Shown here one piece after another: positions 8,833-17,459 of a stretch of DNA of 64,000 nucleotides. Origin of the DNA: Actinoplanes sp. NBRC 103695 (GTDB lineage Bacteria; Actinomycetota; Actinomycetes; Mycobacteriales; Micromonosporaceae); contig NZ_BSTL01000016.1 in NCBI RefSeq assembly GCF_030269485.1, forward strand, positions 62,001 to 126,000, read 5' to 3'. The first letter of the stretch is position 1. Each line of letters starts with the position of its first letter. The position numbers and the translations under genes were made by a program. Below the pieces are notes generated by a model that was not told the origin of the DNA, ran no database searches, and saw nothing but the letters and a program-made list of their open reading frames with translations.

Positions 8833-9701
8833 GCGCGGTTCTTCAGTACGTCGTCCAGGGACTGGCGGCCGGCAGCTTCTACGCGCTGGCCGCCCTGGGG
8901 CTGGCGGTCATCTTCGGTGTCCTGGGCGTGGTGAACTTCGCCCACGGCGCGTTCTACATGCTCGGCGCGGTCACCGCGGCCGTCCTGCTCGACACCCTCG
9001 ACCTCCCGCTGTGGTGGTCGCTGCTGGTGGTGCCGGTGCTGATGTTCGTCTTCGGCGTCGTGATCGAGCGGCTGCTCGTCCAGTGGCTGCTCCGGCTCGA
9101 CCCGCTCTACAACCTGCTGCTCACCTTCGGCCTCACCCTGGTCTTCGTCGAGCTGGTCAAGCAGAGGTACGGGGTGTCCGGGCTGCCGTACCGGCTGCCG
9201 GGCGGGCTGCAGGGACGCGTCGACCTGGCCGGCGTGGTACTGCCGCGCTACCAGCTGTTCGTCCTGCTGTTCTCGGTAGCGGTCTGTGTGCTCGTCTGGC
9301 TGCTGATGACGCGGACCAGGGTCGGCATGATCGTCCGGGCGTCGACCGAGAAGCCGGAGCTCGCGCGTGCCCTGGGCATCAACGTGGGCCGCTGGGTGAC
9401 TCCGGTCTTCGGCTTCGGCGTCGCGCTCGCCGGCCTGGCCGGTGTGCTCGCCGCACCGTTCCGGGCGATCACCGCCGACATGGGCAACAACTTCGCGATC
9501 ATCCTGTTCGCGGTCGTGGTCATCGGCGGGCTCGGCTCGATCGTCGGCGCGGTCGTCGCCGGCTTCCTGGTCGGCCTGGTGGAGGCCTTCGGCCAGGCGT
9601 ACGCCCCGACGTTCGCGCAGATCCTCATCTTCGTCCTGATGGCCCTGGTCATCCTGGTCCGGCCGGCCGGACTGTTCGGACGTCAGGAGGCGACCGCATG
9701 A
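8829..9701 (+). CDS. livH: HAAT ABC transporter permease, LivH-like
   Basis: A 290-residue, strongly hydrophobic protein with about eight membrane segments. It starts with the typical LivH pattern (QGLAAGSFYALAALGLAVIF) and has NFAHGAFYMLGA and the cytoplasmic EAA-like loop RASTEKPELARALGINV. ATGA overlap with the binding-protein gene. One half of the permease dimer. Confidence 0.9.
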   Translation: MSAVLQYVVQGLAAGSFYALAALGLAVIFGVLGVVNFAHGAFYMLGAVTAAVLLDTLDLPLWWSLLVVPVLMFVFGVVIERLLVQWLLRLDPLYNLLLTFGLTLVFVELVKQRYGVSGLPYRLPGGLQGRVDLAGVVLPRYQLFVLLFSVAVCVLVWLLMTRTRVGMIVRASTEKPELARALGINVGRWVTPVFGFGVALAGLAGVLAAPFRAITADMGNNFAIILFAVVVIGGLGSIVGAVVAGFLVGLVEAFGQAYAPTFAQILIFVLMALVILVRPAGLFGRQEATA

Positions 9702-10714
9702 CCCAGTCCGCGATCACCGAGGCCCCGGTCGCCGGGCCTGACGTTCCCGTCGCGCGGCGGAGCCCGAGGCTGCGGTGGATCTTGCTGGCCGTCGGTCTGG
9801 TGGCGGCGCTGGCGCTGCCCTGGTTCGTCTATCCGCCGGTGGCGATGGACATCGTGGCGATGGCGTTGTTCGCGATCGCCCTGGACATCCTGCTCGGCTA
9901 CACCGGCCTGCTCTCCTTCGGACACGCGGCGTTCTGGGGCAGCTCGGCGTACGTGACAGCCCTGATCGCGACGCACTACGGCGTGCCGTTCCCGGTGGCC
10001 GTCCTCGGCGGCGCGGTCTTCGCGATGATTCTCGCGCTTCCCATCGGGTACGTGTCGGTACGCCGCTCCGGGATCTACTTCGCGATGGTGACCCTCGCCT
10101 TCGCGCAGATGGTCTACTTCATCGGCTACCAGTGGAGCGACCTGACGGGCGGCGAGAACGGGCTGCAAGGCGTGCCCCGGTCCTTCTTCGGCATCGAGCT
10201 GGTGGAGACCGAGTCGTTCTACTTCTATTACGCGGCGCTGCCGATCCTCCTGTTCGGCATGTGGGCGGCCTGGCGGATCGTGCACTCGCCGTTCGGGCGG
10301 GTCCTGGTGTCGATCCGGGACAACAGCCAGCGCGCCCGGGCGCTCGGCTACGAGGTGGAGAAGTACAAGGTCATCGCCTTCGTGCTCTCCGCCGGGCTGA
10401 CCGGCCTGGCCGGCGGTGTGTTCGCCATCAGCCACGGCTTCGTCGCGCTGACCGAGCTGCACTGGACCACCTCGGGCGACGTAGTGCTGATGACGGTTCT
10501 GGGCGGCATCGGCACGCTGTGGGGAGGAGCCGTGGGCGCCTTCCTGACCGTGATGCTCGCCGATTACCTGGCCTCCTCCGGCTTCCACGGCATCGACCTG
10601 GTCACCGGCTCCGTCTTCGTCATCGTGGTGCTGCTGTTCCGCCGAGGAGTCTGGGGAACCGTCCGCCACCGCTGGATGGTCCACCGGCAGAGACGTCTGT
10701 CGTCGCGCCGGTGA
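9698..10714 (+). CDS. livM: HAAT ABC transporter permease, LivM-like
   Basis: A 338-residue membrane protein. It has the LivM signatures GYTGLLSFGHAAFWG and SIRDNSQRARALGYEVEKYK (EAA-like loop), and TVLGGIGTLWGGAVGA near the C-terminus. ATG 9698 overlaps the livH stop (ATGA). The reading frame is open further upstream but those codons lie inside livH. The last ~20 residues are very basic (HRWMVHRQRRLSSRR). Confidence 0.9.
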   Translation: MTQSAITEAPVAGPDVPVARRSPRLRWILLAVGLVAALALPWFVYPPVAMDIVAMALFAIALDILLGYTGLLSFGHAAFWGSSAYVTALIATHYGVPFPVAVLGGAVFAMILALPIGYVSVRRSGIYFAMVTLAFAQMVYFIGYQWSDLTGGENGLQGVPRSFFGIELVETESFYFYYAALPILLFGMWAAWRIVHSPFGRVLVSIRDNSQRARALGYEVEKYKVIAFVLSAGLTGLAGGVFAISHGFVALTELHWTTSGDVVLMTVLGGIGTLWGGAVGAFLTVMLADYLASSGFHGIDLVTGSVFVIVVLLFRRGVWGTVRHRWMVHRQRRLSSRR

Positions 10715-10811
10715 GCCGCCACCAGCATGGTGCGGGGCTACAGTTCGGCGGACCTCACGATGCGCGGGACCGAAGTCCGTGCCACACCACGTCAGGAGAG
10801 GGCGCCGGTCG

Positions 10812-11492
10812 GTGACTTCGCGGAAAATACTCGAGACCAAGTACCGGATCTCGGAGACGGCGATGGCCCTGTTCCTGAAGGAGGGGTACGCGAACGTCAC
10901 GGTCGAAGCCGTCGCGGAGGCGTCCAGCGTGTCCCGCCGTACCGTCTTCCGGCACTTCGAGAGCAAGGACGAACTGGTCTTCCCGGACCACACCGAGCGC
11001 CTCGGCCTGGTCGAGCGGTGTCTCGCGGAGGCCCCGGCCGGCACCGATCCGGTGGATGCCGTCATCGCGGCCACCGAGGAGTCGCTGCGCGAATTCCTCA
11101 GCCGGCCCGAGCTCGTCTTCCGGCGGTACAAACTGACACGCATCGTCCCCGAGTTGCGGAAGCGAGAGGTCGTCGAACACGAGCGGTACGTGGCGCTGAC
11201 CCGATCGTTCCTGCGTGATCACCTCCCACCCGACGCGCCCCCGTTCCAGCCGATGGCCCTCGCGGCCCTCATCGACGCGATCCACCGATCGGCGCTGGGC
11301 AACTGGTTACGCGAGGGCGGCGCGACCGATCCCGTCGCCGAGCTGAAGGCGGGCATGGAATGGGTTCGCCGCCTGATGGTCCATCAATCGGCGTTCTCGA
11401 CCGCTCCCGTGCTTCTCGCGTTGCTCCCCGACACGCCGCAGACCCGCCGCGTGCTGACCTCGTTGAAGGACGCGGCGGAGGAACTGCCCTAG
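10812..11492 (+). CDS. TetR-family transcriptional regulator with a TTA codon
   Basis: About 226 residues. The N-terminal helix-turn-helix is clear (VTVEAVAEASSVSRRTVFRHF), followed by a ligand-binding region of MftR/TetR type. AGGAGAG at 10794-10800 best serves GTG 10812; GTG 10779 is an alternative. It lies 97 bases after livM and 63 before an SDR gene, so it probably controls the esterase/importer set. A TTA leucine codon at 11307-11309 (in NWLRE) is in frame. TTA codons are rare in such genomes and need the bldA tRNA, so the regulator could be tied to development. Confidence 0.85.
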   Translation: MTSRKILETKYRISETAMALFLKEGYANVTVEAVAEASSVSRRTVFRHFESKDELVFPDHTERLGLVERCLAEAPAGTDPVDAVIAATEESLREFLSRPELVFRRYKLTRIVPELRKREVVEHERYVALTRSFLRDHLPPDAPPFQPMALAALIDAIHRSALGNWLREGGATDPVAELKAGMEWVRRLMVHQSAFSTAPVLLALLPDTPQTRRVLTSLKDAAEELP

Positions 11493-11544
11493 CCATCGCG
11501 GTCATCCGCGCCCAGGAGCCATCGTGGTCATCTGCGCCCAGGAG
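11493..11544 (+). repeat. 26-bp tandem repeat, two copies
   Basis: Units 11493-11518 and 11519-11544 differ at two positions. Each begins CCATCG and ends GCCCAGGAG, so each carries a Shine-Dalgarno-like AGGAG. It fills almost the whole gap between the TetR and SDR genes. Confidence 0.8.
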
Positions 11545-11555
11545 AAGGAGCGGAA

Positions 11556-12293
11556 TTGCCGAACCTGACAATGAACTTCGCGGGGAGAACGGCGATCGTG
11601 ACCGGAGCGGCGCGCGGGCTCGGGCTCGAGTTCGCCCGCCTCTTCCACCGGTCCGGGGCGACGGTGTTCCTGGTCGACACGGACGCCGCCGAGGTCGCGC
11701 AGGCGGCGGACGAACTGGGCGCGACCGGCGCCGCCTGCGACGTCACCAGCACCGAGGCCGTCGAGGCTCTGGTCGACCGGGTGGTCACGGCGTCCGGCCG
11801 GCTGGACATCATCGTCAACAACGCCGGCATCCTCCGGGACCGCCGCCTCTGGAAGCTGTCGGACGACGACTGGTCCGAGGTGCTGGACGTCCACCTGGGT
11901 GGCACCTTCCGGCTGACCCGCGCCGCGGTGCCGGCGTTCCGGCGGCAACGGTACGGCCGCGTCATCAACGTGACGTCGTACACCGGGCTGCGCGGCAACA
12001 TCGGGCAGGCCAACTACGGCGCCGCCAAGGCCGGCATCATCGGATTCACCAAGACCGCGGCCAAGGAACTCGCGACGTTCGGGGTCACCGTCAACGCCAT
12101 CTCGCCCAACGCCGAGACGCGGATGATCGGCTCGATTCCCGACGAGAAACGTCAGGAGCTCGAGGCCGCCATCCCGCTCGGCCGGTTCGCAGCGCCCAGC
12201 GAGATAGCCGCGACCACGGCTTTCCTCGCCTCCGAAGAGGCCGGATACATCACCGGAGTCGTCCTTCCCGTGGACGGCGGAATCTCGATCTGA
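11556..12293 (+). CDS. Short-chain dehydrogenase/reductase (FabG-like)
   Basis: A 245-residue classical SDR. The NAD(P)-binding TGAARGLG is near residue 17, NNAG is in the expected place, and the catalytic Tyr154-x3-Lys158 (YGAAK) is intact with the Ser in NVTSYTG. TTG 11556 follows AAGGAG by 5 bases; ATG 11571 would cut the first strand. Likely oxidises or reduces an alcohol or ketone, or handles an acyl intermediate, in the same pathway as the esterase and importer. The substrate is unknown. Confidence 0.85.
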   Translation: MPNLTMNFAGRTAIVTGAARGLGLEFARLFHRSGATVFLVDTDAAEVAQAADELGATGAACDVTSTEAVEALVDRVVTASGRLDIIVNNAGILRDRRLWKLSDDDWSEVLDVHLGGTFRLTRAAVPAFRRQRYGRVINVTSYTGLRGNIGQANYGAAKAGIIGFTKTAAKELATFGVTVNAISPNAETRMIGSIPDEKRQELEAAIPLGRFAAPSEIAATTAFLASEEAGYITGVVLPVDGGISI

Positions 12294-12615
12294 CCCCTGG
12301 AGATACCGCCGCGTTGGTTCCCCGGGTGTGACGCCGGATGTGCGGACGGGACCCGGTCGGCAGGCTGAGGGCACGACCGTTCGCTTTCCCCGTACCTCAT
12401 CGCCCCTGTCGTTGGTCTTGGTCTGCTGGTGCCCTCGGTGGCGGTGGCCTCGGAGACTCGGATCGAGCTGCCCGCGCCGGGTGCGCGGGCTGGTGGCCGG
12501 GTGGATCGGGCGTCGCCTGGTGACGCCCTGTCCGGAGGTTATGGTGCGCGGGACCGGCGCCGGCGGGGGCCGGCGGCTCGATCGTCGGCGTTCAGCTAGA
12601 AGTGCGAGCCGGGTC
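12294..12615. other. Intergenic region, no gene recognised
   Basis: 322 bases between convergent genes (SDR on plus, AfsR-like on minus). Only a short perfect stem was seen: 7 bp at 12558-12564 and 12569-12575 with a 4-base loop, which might end transcription. Open frames here have no support from codon use or recognisable protein sequence. Confidence 0.5.
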
Positions 12616-15420
12616 TCACGTCACCGGCTGCGGCCGGGATGTCTGCCGGAGTTGCGCCCGGACCTCTCCCATGCCGGGATGGCCCAGTTCGGTCAGGACA
12701 TGCTCGGCGCAGCGCCAGGTCTCGCGGGCCGCGTCCAGGCTCCCGGCGGCGTGCTGCGCGTCGGCCAGACGCAGGAGGATCATCGCCTCGAAGTACCGGT
12801 CGCCCGTCTCTCTCAGCAGTGCCAAAGCCTGCTGGTAGCACTGGACGGCCCGGCCGTGATCGCCCCGGTGGTGGTGGGCGTAGCCGAGGCTGTCCCACGT
12901 TTCCCCGGCGCCTCGCCGGTTCCCGATCTCCTGTTGCAGGGTCAGCGCCTGCTCGCAGTAGGTCAGCGCCTGCTGGTACTCGCCGAGGTGGGCCAGGTGC
13001 CAGCCCACCGCGTTGAGGGTGCGGGCCTGCCCCGGCCGATTGCCCGCGGTGCGGAAGATCCGCAGCGCCTGCCGGTCGTGCGGCAACGCGTCGCGATGGT
13101 GGCCCTGGCGTGCCGACACCCGGGCCAGGCTGCGGTAGGTGTGTGCCTTACCGATCTCGTCGCCGATCTCGTCGAACAGCTGGAGAGCCTGCCGCAGGTG
13201 GTCCTCGGCCTCCGCGTAGCGACCGAGCCAGGTTTGGGCGAGCGCCAGACCGCGGTGGCTGTGGGCCTCGGCGGAGACGTCGCCCAGCCGATGGGCGGCA
13301 GCCAGTGCGGCACGCTGGGTGTCTGCCCGGTGCTGCCAGTGTCCCCGACGGTCGAAGTACGCCGTGAGCGTCCAGGCCAGCTGCCAGGTGTACCGGTCCT
13401 GTCCGGCGGACACCGCCTGCTCGATGGTGGCGAGCAGCACCGCGTGCTCGGCGACGAACCAGTCCAGCGCGCGACGACAGTCCGGCAGATCGGCAGCCGG
13501 GACTTCGGCCCGTGTCGATGCGGTCACGATCGGTTCCCGGTGCGGGTCGAGCAGGAGAGCCGCGACGTGGGCGGTGTCCAGGTAGTGGTCGAGCAGCCGC
13601 TGTTGTGCCACCCGGACCTGGTCGGTGCCGAGTCGCTGCCCCTGCTCGGTGGCGTACAACCGGACGAGGTCGTGCATGCGGTAACGGCCCGGCTGGTGTT
13701 CCTGGATCAGGTGAGCGCCGACGAGCCGGCGGAGAACGGCGCGTGCCCGGCTCACCGGCAGGGCGGCGAGCCGGGCGACGGCGGACAGGCAGATGTCCGG
13801 GCCCGCGGCGAGGCCGAGCAACCCGGCCAGGGCCGCGGCCCCCACCGGAAGAGCCGCGAACGAGCACGACAACACCGCCCGCAGGTTGACGGCGAGTTCC
13901 CCGGCGTCCAGGGCGTCCAGCCGGCTGGACGCATCGCCTAGTTCCTCGGCCAGCGCGGCGAGGGTGAGGCCGGGGTCGAGGGCGGCGCGGGCGGCGACGA
14001 TACCCAACGCCAACGGCAGGCCCGCGCACACCCGCGACAGCTCTGCCACCGCAGCCGGCTCCGCGGCCGCGCGCCGGTCGCCCAGCCGATCGGTGAGCAG
14101 GCGGCCCGCCTCCGGGTCGGTCAGAACGCCCAGCGTCAGCGGACGGGCGCCGTGGGCGCTCAGGAGGCCGGCCAGCTGGTGACGGCTGGTGACCAGCACC
14201 GTGCACGTGTCGCCGCCGGGCAGCAGCGGAATCACCTGGGCGCTGTCGCGGGCGTTGTCCGCGACGATCAGCATGCGCCGGCCGGCGACCAGGCCGCGGT
14301 AGAGCCCGGCCTGGGCTTCGACGTCCTCCGGGATCGCCGCCGGGTGTACGCCCAGGACATCCAGGAAGCCGCGCAGCGCCGTGGCCGGCGACATCGGTTC
14401 CCCCGCCGGGTCGAAGCCGCGCAGGTTCACCCACAATTGCCCGTCCGGGAACCGGTCGATGTTGTCGTGCGCCCAGCGCAGTGCCAGCCACGTCTTGCCC
14501 ATTCCACCCGTACCTCCGATCGCCGACACCACCATCGGGGCGTGCGGGCCGCTCCGGGCGCACAGCGCGGTGCTGAGCGCGGCGAGTTCCCGCGTCCGGC
14601 CGGTGAACGCCGATGGGGGCGCCGGCAGCTGATGGGGGATCACCGGCCGGCCGGCACCCAGCGCCCGCCTCGCCGCGGCCGGTGCCGCCAGCGCCGGGTC
14701 GGCGTTCAGCACCCGCAGATGCAACCGCTGCAGGGCCGGGCCGGGATCCGCTCCCAGCTCGTCGGCCAGCCGCTGCCGAAGCCTCTGGTAGAGGTCCAGC
14801 GCGTCGGCCCGTCGCCCGCACCGCGAGAGCGCGAGCATGAGCTGGCCGGTCAGGCGTTCATCCAGCGGATGGGCGGCGATCAACCGCGGCGACTGGCCGA
14901 CCACCGCGGCGTGTTCGCCTCGGCTGAGCTGGAAGTCGTTGTGGTCGAGCTCGGCGGCCAGCCGCAACGCTTCCAGGGCGGCTCGAACCGTGTTCAGCCA
15001 TGGGGTGTCCAGCCCGGCGAACGCGTCGCCGCGCCAAAGACCGAGCGCCTGCCGAAGCAGGTCGGCGGCGGTGTCCTCGTCTGCCGCCCGGGCCTGGGTG
15101 ACCAGGTGCTGGAACCGGTGCAGGTCGACGGCGAGGGGATCGACGGTGAGAACGTAGCCGCCGCGCTGGTGCGCGATGCCGGCACCTGTTGCGGGGGCGA
15201 GGATCTGTCTCAGCCGGGACAGATAACTGCGCAGGGTGCTGCCGGCCCGTTGCGGGCGCCGGTCGGCCCACACGCGGTGCAGCAGCTGCTCGGTCGGGAC
15301 GACCCGGTTCGCATCGACCAGCAGAGCGGCCAGCACACACCGCTGCCGGACGTGACCGACGTCGATCGGACGACCGCTGACCTCCAGCCCGATGTCGCCG
15401 AGCAACCGAAACTCCACCAC
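12616..15420 (-). CDS. AfsR/SARP-family regulator: winged helix, BTAD, NB-ARC ATPase and TPR
   Basis: A 934-residue STAND regulator. Residues 1-90 are an OmpR-like winged helix (STLRSYLSRLRQIL), followed to ~250 by the bacterial transcriptional activation domain (ADALDLYQRLRQRLADELG). The NB-ARC part starts with PSAFTGRTRELAAL and has P-loop GGTGGMGKT near residue 295 and a Walker B-like RRMLIVADNA. The C-terminal third is TPR repeats (AEDHLRQALQLFDEIGDEIGKA, HREGD-type spacing). AfsR-type proteins activate secondary-metabolism or stress genes when the TPR part senses a signal. It is divergent from the secreted protein gene at 15682, 261 bases away, which makes that gene a candidate target. 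It is one of three such regulators in this window. Confidence 0.9.
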   Translation of the reverse strand: MVEFRLLGDIGLEVSGRPIDVGHVRQRCVLAALLVDANRVVPTEQLLHRVWADRRPQRAGSTLRSYLSRLRQILAPATGAGIAHQRGGYVLTVDPLAVDLHRFQHLVTQARAADEDTAADLLRQALGLWRGDAFAGLDTPWLNTVRAALEALRLAAELDHNDFQLSRGEHAAVVGQSPRLIAAHPLDERLTGQLMLALSRCGRRADALDLYQRLRQRLADELGADPGPALQRLHLRVLNADPALAAPAAARRALGAGRPVIPHQLPAPPSAFTGRTRELAALSTALCARSGPHAPMVVSAIGGTGGMGKTWLALRWAHDNIDRFPDGQLWVNLRGFDPAGEPMSPATALRGFLDVLGVHPAAIPEDVEAQAGLYRGLVAGRRMLIVADNARDSAQVIPLLPGGDTCTVLVTSRHQLAGLLSAHGARPLTLGVLTDPEAGRLLTDRLGDRRAAAEPAAVAELSRVCAGLPLALGIVAARAALDPGLTLAALAEELGDASSRLDALDAGELAVNLRAVLSCSFAALPVGAAALAGLLGLAAGPDICLSAVARLAALPVSRARAVLRRLVGAHLIQEHQPGRYRMHDLVRLYATEQGQRLGTDQVRVAQQRLLDHYLDTAHVAALLLDPHREPIVTASTRAEVPAADLPDCRRALDWFVAEHAVLLATIEQAVSAGQDRYTWQLAWTLTAYFDRRGHWQHRADTQRAALAAAHRLGDVSAEAHSHRGLALAQTWLGRYAEAEDHLRQALQLFDEIGDEIGKAHTYRSLARVSARQGHHRDALPHDRQALRIFRTAGNRPGQARTLNAVGWHLAHLGEYQQALTYCEQALTLQQEIGNRRGAGETWDSLGYAHHHRGDHGRAVQCYQQALALLRETGDRYFEAMILLRLADAQHAAGSLDAARETWRCAEHVLTELGHPGMGEVRAQLRQTSRPQPVT

Positions 15421-15681
15421 TGCCGGTCACCGCCTCGGCCCGGCCGCGCGCCGGGCCAGGTGAATACACCACAGCGAGCGGCGGGATTCGTTGAAATAAC
15501 CGTCTTTTGTCGCGCACCCGACGCAGCTCGCCGACCCGCGTTCCGTACCCGCCGGCCAGCGCATTCCACGACCGTCCGACGTTCGGCCAGCGCGCGGCGC
15601 CCACGCTCGGCGCCATGGACACGAGGGGAACGAGATGAACAGTCCGTCACAGCCGAACGCGAACAAGAAGGGACTCCTCCG

Positions 15682-16533
15682 ATGAGGAACAAGCCGCTCC
15701 ACCGGATCTTGGCAGTCGCAGGTCTGCTGGCCACCGGGATCGTGCTGGCGCCGGCGTCGCCGGCCCACGCCGCGATCGGGCTCTACCGGGTCTCCGCCGT
15801 CAGCGCCGGCGGCGCGGTCTCCCCGCAGACCGCCACGGCGAGCTGCAACGCCGGCGACAAGGCCACCGATGCGGGCGGCCACATCAACAGCGGCAACGGC
15901 GACGTGAGCCTGACCCGGGCATTCATCGAGGACACCATGGACAGGGCGACCGCGATGGGCGTGGAGACCATCCCGACCGGGGCGCCGTGGGACGTCACGG
16001 CGTGGGTGACCTGCGCGCCGGCCGGGACCATCGCCGGCCAGCAACTGGTGCAGGCGTCGCTGGGCTACGACTCCACCGACAAGAAGGTCACCGCGACCTG
16101 CCCGGCGAACAAGATCGCGTACGGCGGTGGCTTCAAGGTGGTATCCGCCGCCGGACAGGCCGCGATCGACGAGAAGGTGTTCAACGGCGCGTTCACCTCG
16201 GTGGCGGTCCAGTCCTACGACGCCGGAGCGGTCGGCCCCTACACGCTGTTCGCGCAGGCCGTGTGTGGCACTTCGCTGCCGGCGAAGAGCCTTCAGGTGC
16301 ACACCTCGGCCAGCAACTCGATCACGCCTAAGGTCGACAGCCCCAACGCCTGCCCGATCGGCCAGGAGGCATCGGGAGTCGGTGGCCTCATCAACGGCCT
16401 GACCGGGGACGGCAGCCTCGACACGGTGCGGCCGAAGGCCGGGATGACCACGGGGGAGGTCATCGCGCGGGAGATCGGGCCGAACGCGACTCAGAACTGG
16501 ACGGTGCAGTCCCAGGTGACGTGCGTGGGCTGA
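15682..16533 (+). CDS. Secreted protein of unknown function
   Basis: A 283-residue protein with a clear signal peptide (MRNKPLHRILAVAGLLATGIV, cleavage after PAHA near residue 31). The mature part has two similar halves, each with a Cys-containing ATC/VTC stretch, ('TASCNAGDKATDAGG' and 'NACPIGQEASGVGG'), suggesting an internal duplication of a beta-rich domain. At least seven Cys allow disulfides. GAAGGGA lies 8 bases before the ATG. No enzyme motif was seen. Divergent from the AfsR-like gene and ending at a strong hairpin. Confidence 0.75.
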   Translation: MRNKPLHRILAVAGLLATGIVLAPASPAHAAIGLYRVSAVSAGGAVSPQTATASCNAGDKATDAGGHINSGNGDVSLTRAFIEDTMDRATAMGVETIPTGAPWDVTAWVTCAPAGTIAGQQLVQASLGYDSTDKKVTATCPANKIAYGGGFKVVSAAGQAAIDEKVFNGAFTSVAVQSYDAGAVGPYTLFAQAVCGTSLPAKSLQVHTSASNSITPKVDSPNACPIGQEASGVGGLINGLTGDGSLDTVRPKAGMTTGEVIAREIGPNATQNWTVQSQVTCVG

Positions 16534-16554
16534 GCGTCTACCCCCACAACGAAG

Positions 16555-16583
16555 CCCGCGTGCGCCTCACCGGCGCGCGCGGG
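16555..16583. terminator. Bidirectional hairpin terminator
   Basis: CCCGCGTGCGCC at 16555-16566 pairs with GGCGCGCGCGGG at 16572-16583 (one T-G pair) around a 5-base loop. It lies between two convergent genes, so it can serve both strands. Confidence 0.7.
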
Positions 16584-16643
16584 TCCGTTGTCCGACTGGG
16601 AGGGGCCGAACCTGAGGAGGTCGGCCAGCTCGCGCTCGGAGAC

Positions 16644-17330
16644 CTACCGCGTACGCAGGATGGGTGGGTTGAGGTCCTTCTGGCCGCCGGGCCGGTAGAG
16701 GGCCGCCGGCCGGCCCACCCCGGGCAGGCGTTTCTCGCCGGTCTCCTCGACGAAGCCCTCCGTGTTGACCACCTTGCGGCTGAAGTTGCGCGGGTCGAGC
16801 GGCTCGCCCCACACCGTCTCGTAGACGGCTCGCAGGTCGCCGATGGTGAAGACCGGTTCGCAGAAGGCCGTGGCCAGGGTGGTGAACTCGAGCAGGCGGC
16901 GGGCGCGTTCGACCGCCTCGTCGAGGATCTCGTCGTGGTCGAAGGCCAGGGTGCCGCGGACCTCGGCGACGGGACGCCACGCGGCGGTGCTGGCGTCGGA
17001 GCCGGCGGTGGGCACCGGCAGGTCGGGCATGATCGCCAGGTAGGGCACGCTGACGACGCGGCCGCGGGGGTCGCGGAACGGCTCGCCGTACACCGAGAGC
17101 TGCTCCAGGTGCATGCCGGCGCCGTCGAGTCCCGTCTCCTCGAGGAGCTCGCGCTTCGCCGCCACTTCAATACCTTCATCGGTACGCGTGAAGCCGCCCG
17201 GAAGGGCCGCCTGGCCGCGGAACGGGTCGTTGGCCCGGGTGATCGTGAGGACCTGCAGGGCGCTCTCCCGCACCGTGAGGATCGCCAGGTCGACGGCGAG
17301 GCGGAGGGTGGCGTGGTCCCGGCTGATCAT
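16644..17330 (-). CDS. Nudix hydrolase with C-terminal winged helix (NrtR-like layout)
   Basis: A 228-residue protein. The Nudix box is complete: GFTRTDE, seven residues, then RELLEETGL, matching Gx5Ex7REUxEExGU, so catalysis is expected. The C-terminal ~80 residues (FTIGDLRAVYETVWG, NFSRKVVNTEGFVEETG) are the winged helix found in NrtR-type regulators of NAD metabolism and in related ADP-ribose pyrophosphatases. ATG 17330 was chosen; the frame is open further upstream but the extra residues overlap the divergent promoter. It may bind or cleave ADP-ribose-type metabolites. The divergent neighbour at 17460 is a nucleosidase-fold protein, which also fits nucleotide metabolism. Confidence 0.8.
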   Translation of the reverse strand: MISRDHATLRLAVDLAILTVRESALQVLTITRANDPFRGQAALPGGFTRTDEGIEVAAKRELLEETGLDGAGMHLEQLSVYGEPFRDPRGRVVSVPYLAIMPDLPVPTAGSDASTAAWRPVAEVRGTLAFDHDEILDEAVERARRLLEFTTLATAFCEPVFTIGDLRAVYETVWGEPLDPRNFSRKVVNTEGFVEETGEKRLPGVGRPAALYRPGGQKDLNPPILRTR

Positions 17331-17459
17331 GGGCCGATCATAGCCCTTATCGTCCAGATGACACAAATTACGGCAGGGTGGGTGCGCCGCGGTAGGAACC
17401 CGGTAGATCAGCCGTCGACGATGAGCGGGATTGCCGGGCCGACCAAGGGGGCTGCTGAC

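Noticed and set aside
12328..15660. Long plus-strand open frames over the AfsR-like gene
   Set aside because: Low-complexity Arg/Gly/Gln/Val translations; the minus strand has a full BTAD-NB-ARC-TPR protein. Only the end of the last frame (from 15682) is a real gene.
16521..17459. N-terminal extension of the nucleosidase-fold protein on the plus strand
   Set aside because: The frame is open back to 16521 but overlaps the Nudix gene on the other strand and has no family similarity.
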